Part shown: positions 1 through 6,239 of the stretch, one piece after another | Position numbering within the stretch: the first letter of the stretch is position 1 | Layout: every line of letters starts with the position of its first letter | Assembly: GCA_030044455.1 (NCBI GenBank) | Contig: JASHVU010000414.1 | Coordinates: 1 to 8,007 of the forward strand | Source of the DNA: Acidobacteriaceae bacterium | GTDB taxonomy: Bacteria; Acidobacteriota; Terriglobia; Terriglobales; Acidobacteriaceae | Direction: 5' to 3' | DNA: 8,007 nucleotides | Notes under the pieces: generated by a model | What the model was told of the DNA's origin: nothing | The model's database searches: none | What the model saw: only the letters and a program-made list of their open reading frames with translations | Made by a program: the position numbers and the translations under genes

Positions 1-93
1 CTGCTCTCGTCCGAAAAGCTCGAGGAAACATTCGATTACACGCGGCAGTTGGGCAATGTGGATGCGATCTTCAAGAGAGTCCTGGGAGAGTAG
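1..93 (+). CDS. purB: C-terminal end of probable adenylosuccinate lyase (partial)
   Basis: Frame 1 is open from the window edge to a TAG at 91-93, giving the last 30 residues of a protein whose start lies outside the window. The tail contains FDYTRQLGNVDAIFKRV. The pattern of an acidic helix, then FDY, then a basic/hydrophobic stretch, then NVDxIFxRV is typical of the extreme C-terminus of the PurB branch of the fumarase/aspartase superfamily (ADSL C-terminal domain). PurB cleaves SAICAR and adenylosuccinate, releasing fumarate, in purine synthesis. No catalytic residues are visible here, so the call rests on the tail alone. The next gene starts 6 bases after the stop, which suggests co-transcription. 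Other superfamily members such as argininosuccinate lyase end differently but cannot be fully excluded. Confidence 0.65.
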   Translation: MLSSEKLEETFDYTRQLGNVDAIFKRVLGE

Positions 94-99
94 TTGCCC

Positions 100-522
100 A
101 TGAGCCAGATTCCTGAAGAGGCGGCGGAGCGAGTATTGGGCGCCATTCGCGAGGTCGTTGAAATGGACGCGAACGGCCGGCACGCCGAGGCCGAGGCGTT
201 CTTCCGGCCGCTGGTCGAAGAGTTTCCCGAGGGGTCGCTGGTGCACAGTTACATGTGCTGGATTCTTTCGCGCAGCAACAAGCATCGCGAGGCGATCGAT
301 CATGGACGGGTGGCCGTGCGGCTAACTCCCGAGTCGGAGCTCTCGTCGGTGATGCTGTTCAGGGCGCTGTGGGGCGCCGGCGAGCATGCGTTGGCCTTTG
401 AGGAGATGAGGCGGCTGGAGCAGTACGGGCACTCGGAAGAGTACGCGCGGATGATGCAAGAGTGGAACGAGGGCACCAGCACAAGGAACTGGGAAGACGC
501 CGCGAGCAAAACAATCCAGTAA
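100..522 (+). CDS. small TPR-like protein of unknown function
   Basis: This is a 140-residue soluble protein with no signal peptide or membrane segment. It reads as about three degenerate tetratricopeptide-type helical hairpins, at roughly residues 14-47, 48-81 and 82-115. Each has an A/G-rich first helix, an 'AEAEAF' or 'REAIDHG' second helix, and a proline-containing turn (EEFPEG, RLTPES). TPR proteins usually mediate protein-protein contacts, and no partner can be named from the sequence. I chose the ATG at 100. A TTG at 94 is also in frame, and GGGAGAG at 84-90 could serve either (about 5 bases from TTG, about 11 from ATG). The gene follows the purB tail by 6 bases and precedes ubiX, so it is probably in the same transcript. 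Real coding is supported by the uninterrupted frame and compact spacing. Its function is not recognised. Confidence 0.8.
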   Translation: MSQIPEEAAERVLGAIREVVEMDANGRHAEAEAFFRPLVEEFPEGSLVHSYMCWILSRSNKHREAIDHGRVAVRLTPESELSSVMLFRALWGAGEHALAFEEMRRLEQYGHSEEYARMMQEWNEGTSTRNWEDAASKTIQ

Positions 523-531
523 GAGCAGCCG

Positions 532-570
532 GGTGCCCCAGGTCCCCCCTTCAGGACCTGGGAAAGCACC
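532..570. repeat. strong hairpin, dispersed palindromic repeat type
   Basis: CCCAGGTCC (537-545) and GGACCTGGG (554-562) are perfect 9-base inverted arms around an 8-base loop. The outer arms GGTGC (532-536) and GCACC (566-570) extend the stem past an AAA bulge (563-565). There is no T-tract, so it is not a standard intrinsic terminator. It lies between the TPR-like gene and ubiX, where it could act as a processing or stability element or be a dispersed REP-like sequence. It also covers a possible GTG start of the ubiX frame at 533, which argues against use of that start. Confidence 0.75.
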
Positions 571-622
571 AACCCTCGATGCTGGGCAGAAGAGTCCTGC
601 GCGGGGAGGAAGAAAGTTTCAC

Positions 623-1258
623 TTGACCTTGGCCATGACGGGCGCGTCGGGGGCAATCCTCGCCCGCGAGGCTCTGCGTGCGCTCGAAGCTGACGGGCGC
701 GTGGAACGCGTGCATTTTGTGGCCAGTGAGAATTCGCTACGCGTGCTGGCCGAGGAACTGGGCGTCTCGGGCCGCAATAATCTTGTCGAGAAACTGCTCT
801 CCTCCAAAACCAGGAAAATAATCCAGCACTCCGACGCCGACGTGGGCGCGGCGATTGCCAGCGGCAGCCATCCTTCAGACGGAATGATCGTGCTGCCTTG
901 CTCCATGGGCACGCTGGCGGCGATTGCGCTGGGACTGGCCGACTCGCTGATTGCCCGCGCGGCCGATGTGACGCTCAAGGAGCGGCGGCCGCTCATACTC
1001 TGCGTGCGAGAGACTCCCTTCAATCGGATTCACCTGAGAAATATGACGCTCGCTGCCGAAGCCGGCGCGACCGTCTTCCCGTGCATTCCCGCGTTCTATA
1101 ACCAGCCAGTTGATTCCGAAGGAATGGCACGGCAATTTGCGTATCGCGTATTGGCGCACTTGGGTTTGCCGCAGCAGGGCGCTTTTGTGTGGAAGCCGGA
1201 TGAAGGCAGGGAACAGGGAACAGAGAATAGAAAAAACTATCGCACTCTGAATGAATAA
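623..1258 (+). CDS. ubiX: UbiX-family flavin prenyltransferase
   Basis: UbiX attaches a dimethylallyl group to reduced FMN to make prenyl-FMN, the cofactor of UbiD-type decarboxylases. It is a cytosolic dodecameric enzyme in the family. From the TTG at 623, the N-terminus MTLAMTGASGA carries the flavin-binding TGASGA at residues 6-11. The family block PCSMGTLAAIA...SLIARAADVTLKERRPLILCVRETP follows, then PAFYNQP with Y159 and YRVLAHLGL with R175. Y159 and R175 are 16 residues apart, as are the Pseudomonas enzyme's Y169 and R185. The 211-residue length fits the family. The frame stays open to a GTG at 533 (241 residues), but that start lies inside a strong hairpin and adds a P/G/K-rich stretch unlike the family. 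GGGGAGGAAG (603-612) suits the TTG better. The last ~16 residues come from a heptamer array. No UbiD partner is in the window. Confidence 0.9.
   Translation: MTLAMTGASGAILAREALRALEADGRVERVHFVASENSLRVLAEELGVSGRNNLVEKLLSSKTRKIIQHSDADVGAAIASGSHPSDGMIVLPCSMGTLAAIALGLADSLIARAADVTLKERRPLILCVRETPFNRIHLRNMTLAAEAGATVFPCIPAFYNQPVDSEGMARQFAYRVLAHLGLPQQGAFVWKPDEGREQGTENRKNYRTLNE
1208..1235. repeat. heptamer array (AGGGAAC type) inside the 3' end of ubiX
   Basis: Four consecutive 7-base units can be read: AGGGAAC (1208-1214), AGGGAAC (1215-1221), AGAGAAT (1222-1228) and AGAAAAA (1229-1235). The first two are identical and the others degenerate progressively. The array lies in the reading frame and supplies the charged UbiX tail EQGTENRK, which is beyond the conserved fold. 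Confidence 0.65.
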
Positions 1259-1265
1259 GGTCTGT

Positions 1266-1300
1266 GAGCTAGAGGCTGGCAGCTAGAAACTGGAAGCTGA
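1266..1300. repeat. heptamer array (AAGCTRG type), copy 1
   Basis: Five 7-base units run in register just after ubiX: GAGCTAG (1266-1272), AGGCTGG, CAGCTAG, AAACTGG and AAGCTGA (ending 1300). The consensus is roughly (A/C)AGCT(A/G)G. A second array with the same unit lies at 2985-3012 on the other side of metY. This resembles short-unit repeats scattered through intergenic DNA, and no function is evident. Confidence 0.75.
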
Positions 1301-1314
1301 GCTTAACGAATCAG

Positions 1315-1344
1315 TTGACATGGGCAGCTTCGCCCCTTGATACT
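1315..1344 (+). promoter_or_regulatory. possible sigma-70 promoter for the metY leader
   Basis: A perfect -35 TTGACA (1315-1320) is followed after 18 bases by GATACT (1339-1344), a 4/6 match to the -10 consensus. Transcription would start near 1351 and leave a leader of about 280 bases before metY. The -35 is strong and the -10 is mediocre. The placement just upstream of a structured leader adds some support. Confidence 0.45.
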
Positions 1345-1360
1345 TCAAACCATGCTGAAC

Positions 1361-1447
1361 TCACGAGAACACGGAACTGGGGCAATGGTCATGTGCATGT
1401 GCATGGCGAAGGGACCCGTCCGTGGGGCTCGTGAACGGCACATGCGC
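1361..1447 (+). ncRNA. candidate pseudoknotted structured RNA in the metY leader
   Basis: TCACGAG (1361-1367) pairs with CTCGTGA (1428-1434). After an AA/GGG internal loop, CACGGA (1370-1375) pairs with TCCGTG (1419-1424), and then GGG (1379-1381) can pair with CCC (1415-1417). Within the enclosed loop, GTGCATGTGC (1393-1402) can pair over 10 bases, with one G-U, with GCACATGCGC (1438-1447), which starts three bases after the stem closes. That is H-type pseudoknot topology. The complementarity is seen in the sequence, while folding and function are inferred. It could be a cis-regulatory element of metY-metX or part of an independent small RNA. It does not match the SAM-I, SAM-II, SAH or cobalamin signatures I know. 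Confidence 0.5.
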
Positions 1448-1474
1448 TAGGCGCAACCGATTCTTGCAGTCAGG

Positions 1475-1513
1475 CGGCCCGGTCCCAGATAAGGATTAGG
1501 GCCGTTTCTGTTT
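1475..1513 (+). terminator. terminator-like hairpin (possible attenuator) upstream of metY
   Basis: CGGCCC (1475-1480) pairs with GGGCCG (1499-1504). Across a GG/TTA internal loop, TCC (1483-1485) pairs with GGA (1493-1495), closing a 7-base loop. TTTCTGTTT (1505-1513) follows directly. The T-tract is interrupted and the stem imperfect, so termination may be partial. It lies about 120 bases before the metY start, so it would either end a short leader RNA or attenuate metY. GGTCCC at 1481-1486 could instead pair with GGGACC at 1411-1416, which would disrupt this hairpin. Confidence 0.5.
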
Positions 1514-1535
1514 GTGGTTCCGTCGACAGTCTTAA

Positions 1536-2978
<1,443 letters not shown>

Positions 2979-2984
2979 TAAGAG

Positions 2985-3012
2985 AAGCTGGCAGCTAGAA
3001 GCTAGTAGCTAA
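2985..3012. repeat. heptamer array (AAGCTRG type), copy 2
   Basis: The units are AAGCTGG (2985-2991), CAGCTAG (2992-2998), AAGCTAG (2999-3005) and TAGCTAA (3006-3012), the same unit as at 1266-1300. It fills the metY-metX gap and ends four bases before the metX ATG, in the place where a Shine-Dalgarno would be expected. Confidence 0.75.
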
Positions 3013-3016
3013 GAAA

Positions 3017-4135
3017 ATGACCGACTCATTTAATCGCAGCGGCGCGTCGCCGCCACAAAAGACGATTGCGCCCACCTACGAAGGCGACTTTGTGCTCAAG
3101 GAGCCGTTGGCGCTTGAATGCGGGCGATCCCTGGACTGTCCGACGCTGCATTATGCCGTTTACGGCAGGCTGAATGCAGCCAGGGACAATGCCGTTCTTG
3201 TTTGTCATGCGCTGTCGGGTTCGGCGCTGGTCGGCAGCTGGTGGCCTGAGATCTTCGCCCCTGGCGCGGTGCTCTCTTTGGAGCACGACTTTGTCATCTG
3301 CATCAATATGCTCGGCTCCTGTTACGGGTCCACCGGGCCGGGGTCGGTGAATCCTGAGACGGGTGAGCCCTTTGGGCCCGACTTTCCTCTCGTATCGATC
3401 CGCGACAATGTGCGCGCGCAGGCCCAGCTTCTCGACTCGCTCGGCATTCGCAAGTTGCGGCTCACGCTTGGCGGCTCCATAGGTGGCATGCAGGCGCTGG
3501 AGTGGTCAATCCTCTGTCCGGGGCGCGTGGAGCGGGCGCTGATTATCGGTGTGGCGCCGCTGGGCGCCATGGGGCTGGCGCTGAACCATCTGCAGCGGGT
3601 GGCGATTGAACAGGATCCTGAGTGGGAGGGCGGCCGCTACCTGCCGCAGAAGCCTCCGCGGAAAGGGCTCTCGCTCGCGCGTCAGATCGGAATGATCAGT
3701 TATAAATCTGCGCCACTGCTCGAGGAGCGGTACGGGCGCAATCCCAACCGCAACGGCGAGGACCCATGGCTTGAGGACCGCTGCGGCGGCCTGATCGGCG
3801 GCCGTTTTGACGTGGCAGGGTATCTTGACGAACAGGGAAGGCGCTTTGTGGAGCGGTTCGAGGCCAATTCTTATCTTTCGATCATGCGATCGATGGATAC
3901 GTGGGATCCATTGCGCGGTTTCGGTTCAGCAAAGGAGGCATTCGGGAGGATCAAGGCGAAGCTGAGCTTTGTGGGCATCAGCACAGATTGGCTGTTCCCG
4001 GCCGAGGACGTGCGACTGTTTGCCGAGGCGGTGCGGGCCGCCGGCGCCAATGCCGATTACCGGGAGATGGAGAGCTCGCACGGGCACGATGCCTTTTTGG
4101 CCGAGCAGACGGAACTGGTGCGGTTGCTGCAGTAG
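3017..4135 (+). CDS. metX: homoserine O-acetyltransferase, MetX family
   Basis: This alpha/beta-hydrolase transfers an acyl group, normally acetyl from acetyl-CoA, to homoserine, making the substrate used by MetY next door. The 372-residue length fits the family. Visible landmarks are HALSGSALVG, then INMLGSCYGSTGP(GSVNP), which is the MetX signature. The nucleophile elbow GGSIGGMQ has S154, and D324 lies in STDWLFP. H357 lies in HGHDAFL, so the Ser-Asp-His triad is complete. Some MetX enzymes use succinyl-CoA, but adjacency to a MetY-type sulfhydrylase favours acetyl. The ATG at 3017 has no recognisable Shine-Dalgarno, because a heptamer array lies immediately upstream; translation may depend on coupling to metY 38 bases before. 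A GTG at 3092 (residue 26) is a weaker alternative start. The stop is TAG at 4133-4135. Confidence 0.95.
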   Translation: MTDSFNRSGASPPQKTIAPTYEGDFVLKEPLALECGRSLDCPTLHYAVYGRLNAARDNAVLVCHALSGSALVGSWWPEIFAPGAVLSLEHDFVICINMLGSCYGSTGPGSVNPETGEPFGPDFPLVSIRDNVRAQAQLLDSLGIRKLRLTLGGSIGGMQALEWSILCPGRVERALIIGVAPLGAMGLALNHLQRVAIEQDPEWEGGRYLPQKPPRKGLSLARQIGMISYKSAPLLEERYGRNPNRNGEDPWLEDRCGGLIGGRFDVAGYLDEQGRRFVERFEANSYLSIMRSMDTWDPLRGFGSAKEAFGRIKAKLSFVGISTDWLFPAEDVRLFAEAVRAAGANADYREMESSHGHDAFLAEQTELVRLLQ

Positions 4136-4142
4136 CGGTAAG

Positions 4143-4156
4143 CCGCACGAATGCGG
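4143..4156 (+). other. small hairpin just after metX
   Basis: CCGCA (4143-4147) and TGCGG (4152-4156) form a perfect 5-bp stem around the loop CGAA, eight bases after the metX stop. The following AATTGG is not a T-tract, so this is at most a weak 3'-end or processing element. No better terminator for metYX is visible in the gap. Confidence 0.35.
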
Positions 4157-4222
4157 AATTGGCAGTCTTCTCCGACAGAGTGCCTGCCGGCATGGGAAAT
4201 CGGCGGAGAACCGCATCTCAGA

Positions 4223-4264
4223 TAGACGGAAAAATCAGTCGTGTGGACGGGAGAATCACTCGTC
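4223..4264 (+). repeat. 21-bp tandem duplication upstream of a promoter
   Basis: GACGGAAAAATCAGTCGT (4225-4242) recurs as GACGGGAGAATCACTCGT (4246-4263), with 15 of 18 bases identical and a period of exactly 21 bases, two helical turns. With the promoter at 4300-4328, the copies would centre roughly 100 and 80 bases upstream of the start of transcription. That is a position and phasing suited to an activator binding two sites on one face of the DNA. Confidence 0.6.
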
Positions 4265-4299
4265 GCAGCGGCCGTCTCAGATTTTCCCGAAGTGTTTGC

Positions 4300-4328
4300 T
4301 TGTCAGGGGCAGCGCGGGTTTCTATAAT
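4300..4328 (+). promoter_or_regulatory. sigma-70-type promoter for the secreted protein gene
   Basis: TTGTCA (4300-4305, 5/6 match to the -35) and TATAAT (4323-4328, perfect -10) are separated by 17 bases, the optimal spacing. Transcription should begin near 4335, leaving a leader of about 130 bases before the ATG at 4467. This is the clearest promoter in the window. Confidence 0.8.
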
Positions 4329-4375
4329 CCTTCCAATACTGTCTCGGATGCCGTGGTATCGTGGTAACCGTCACC

Positions 4376-4404
4376 GCGGCGCTTAACCGCCGCTCAGAGC
4401 GGTT
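4376..4404 (+). other. two mutually exclusive hairpins in the leader of the 4467 gene
   Basis: GCGGCG (4376-4381) pairs with CGCCGC (4388-4393). Alternatively AACCGC (4385-4390) pairs with GCGGTT (4399-4404). Both are perfect 6-bp stems, and they share bases 4388-4390, so only one can form at a time. No T-tract follows either, and any regulatory role is speculative. Confidence 0.35.
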
Positions 4405-4466
4405 GTCGTTCCCAAGCGTGAATGAGCATTATTGTTCGCCATTTCAGCAATTCCCAGGAGCACTGA

Positions 4467-6086
4467 ATGAAGAAGTTAGTCTTTGCATCTGCGATGGCAC
4501 TGGCTGCCATTTGCCTTGCTCTCGCGCCGCCGGTGCCAGCGCAGGCACCTGCATCGGAGGCGGGCCAGGTCAGCCTTCCCGCAGACCAATACAACGCCTA
4601 TCAAAACGCCACAACTCAGAGCGATCCTGCGGCAAAAGCCGCTGCGCTTGAAAGCTTCCTGACAACATATCCTCAAACCCCTGTCAAGAAGACCGTCCTG
4701 GACCAGCTGATCGATGCCTATCAGGCAGCCAGAAACCTCCCCAAGGCTCTGGACGCAGCTACCCGCTTGCTGCAGTTGGATCCGAACAATATGAAGGCGA
4801 TTTACTTCTCGGTCTACGTCGACGTGCAAGATTGCAAGAAGGCAGTCGACCCGCAGACAGGCGACCTGAAGGACCCTCAGCCCTGCGACAATTCAGCCAT
4901 CCTCGCCCAGAAAGGCCTGGTCGTGACCAAGCCTGCCGAAACCGACGATGCGACCTGGAAGAACATTACGGGCGCGGCTTACCCGCTCTTTCACTCGGCA
5001 ATCGCGCTGGACGATGTTCTTGTAAAGAAGGACTTCGCTGCCGCGATAGACGAATACACCAAGGAACTGATGCTTTATCCGGTGGAACAGACCCAGTCGG
5101 GACCAGGTCTGGTGGACACGCTGGCCCTGGCTGAAGCCCTCGCGAAGCCCAGCCCGAAAAAAGACATCGTGAAGGCGGTGTGGTTCTATGCACGTGCCTT
5201 CGACTTTGCCCCGGCGCCCTACAAGCCGCAGATCGAGCCGAAACTTGATTACTGGTACAAGCGCTATCACGGCACGCTTGACGGCGATGCTGCCATCAAA
5301 ACGCAGATTGATGCCATCAAGACCCAGGCCCAGTCCTCATTATTCCCGCCCGCCAGCTTTACCATCGCCCCGGCGCCGACACCTGCCGATCTTGCCCATC
5401 ACGCTTACACCAGCGGCGACCCGAAACTGCTGAGTCTCGAAGATAAGGAGTATATCCTGGCCAACGGCTCTGACGCAGACGCCAATGGTTTGTGGGCGCT
5501 GCTTAAAGGCCAGCAGACCCCGGTTCCGGGCGTGGAGATCTCCGCGCAGGCTACGGTGCTTAAAGTGACTGTGACCACGACGCCTGCAGCCAAGCCCAAG
5601 GACTACGTGGTGAAGCTTACGACGCCGGCTGATTGTGACAAGGTCCCCGCCCTTACGGGAACAACCGTGAAGGACGCCCAGGAATACGTTCTGGCCAATG
5701 GTGTAAAGGCTGATACCGACCCGATTGACGCGCTTACCGATTCGCCGGCCAGGATCCACAAGATCGAAGTTGTGCCGGCCGTGGTAGCAATCAATGTTGC
5801 GGTGACGCAGGATGCCAAGGATAGCAAGACGGCCGACTTCATTGTGGATATGAAGGAGCCCGCTTCGTGCAAAGATGTTCCCCCGGCCGGATCGGCTTTT
5901 GCACTTCAGCCGGCAACGGAACTTGACGCGACCTACGCAACATTCACTAAGATTCCTCCCGCAAACGGCAGGGACGCGTCAGCTCAGATCGAGTTGAGCG
6001 ACGGCTTCCTGCAGCTTGAGAAGAAAGCGCCCCCGCATAAGCCGAGCCCGGCACACCGTGCCGGAGAGCACCGCCCTGGCGAGTGA
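4467..6086 (+). CDS. secreted/periplasmic protein with TPR region and duplicated C-terminal module
   Basis: The 539-residue product has a clear signal peptide: MKK, a hydrophobic core to about residue 20, and an AQA cleavage site near residue 27. The first part (~40-110) is helical and TPR-like (NLPKALDAATRLLQLDPNNMKAI). A helical middle part with further A-rich pairs runs to about 270, followed by a P/A-rich linker. Residues ~323-475 contain two copies of a ~78-residue module: YILANGSDAD at 329 and YVLANGVKAD at 407, with P387-A388-x-C390 and P465-A466-x-C468 at the same 78-residue offset. The tail is rich in His, Pro and Lys (HKPSPAHRAGEH). AGGAG (4456-4460), 6 bases before the ATG, and a strong promoter at 4300-4328 support this start. 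It ends with TGA TAA and an intrinsic terminator, so it looks monocistronic. I do not recognise the family; a role in protein interaction in the cell envelope is only a guess from the TPRs. Confidence 0.9.
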   Translation: MKKLVFASAMALAAICLALAPPVPAQAPASEAGQVSLPADQYNAYQNATTQSDPAAKAAALESFLTTYPQTPVKKTVLDQLIDAYQAARNLPKALDAATRLLQLDPNNMKAIYFSVYVDVQDCKKAVDPQTGDLKDPQPCDNSAILAQKGLVVTKPAETDDATWKNITGAAYPLFHSAIALDDVLVKKDFAAAIDEYTKELMLYPVEQTQSGPGLVDTLALAEALAKPSPKKDIVKAVWFYARAFDFAPAPYKPQIEPKLDYWYKRYHGTLDGDAAIKTQIDAIKTQAQSSLFPPASFTIAPAPTPADLAHHAYTSGDPKLLSLEDKEYILANGSDADANGLWALLKGQQTPVPGVEISAQATVLKVTVTTTPAAKPKDYVVKLTTPADCDKVPALTGTTVKDAQEYVLANGVKADTDPIDALTDSPARIHKIEVVPAVVAINVAVTQDAKDSKTADFIVDMKEPASCKDVPPAGSAFALQPATELDATYATFTKIPPANGRDASAQIELSDGFLQLEKKAPPHKPSPAHRAGEHRPGE

Positions 6087-6115
6087 TAAGCCGGTAATTC
6101 CTGGGATAAATAAAA

Positions 6116-6144
6116 GGGCGGCCAATAAGGCCGCCCTTCTTTTT
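6116..6144 (+). terminator. intrinsic terminator
   Basis: GGGCGGCC (6116-6123) and GGCCGCCC (6129-6136) form a perfect 8-bp stem around the loop AATAA, followed by TTCTTTTT (6137-6144). AAAA immediately upstream (6112-6115) lengthens the pairing with the first Ts and could make it partly bidirectional. It ends transcription of the secreted protein gene, 29 bases after its stop codon. Confidence 0.95.
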
Positions 6145-6169
6145 CGCAATGAATGCTTGATGATGGCGG

Positions 6170-6197
6170 TTGGCACGACCGGTTTTCTCGTTTTGAT
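6170..6197 (+). promoter_or_regulatory. weak possible promoter for the exported protein gene
   Basis: TTGGCA (6170-6175, 5/6) and TTTGAT (6192-6197, 4/6) are 16 bases apart. A promoter is needed here because a strong terminator lies just upstream, but the match is poor and other arrangements are possible. Confidence 0.3.
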
Positions 6198-6239
6198 CTG
6201 TCACTTTTTCCTGCCGGGGAGTGGTAGTCTAAACCCAGA

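Larger units (their letters stand above)
4136..4466. other. intergenic region between metX and the secreted protein gene
   Basis: This 331-base gap holds no convincing gene. The open frames crossing it (from 3901, 3969 and 4361) lack ribosome binding sites and any recognisable sequence. It contains a small hairpin after metX, the 21-bp tandem duplication, the TTGTCA/TATAAT promoter, the two alternative leader hairpins, and the Shine-Dalgarno AGGAG of the next gene. TCTCAGAT also occurs twice (4216-4223 and 4275-4282), flanking the tandem repeat. Confidence 0.7.

Noticed and set aside
3901..4386. 161-residue open frame running past the end of metX
   Set aside because: It overlaps the catalytic D and H region of metX in another frame, then crosses the non-coding tandem repeat and promoter. 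No ribosome binding site or conserved motif is present.
5340..5759. 139-residue open frame on the minus strand
   Set aside because: It is antisense to the duplicated module of the secreted protein. The duplication is visible only in the plus-strand frame, which shows which frame is real.
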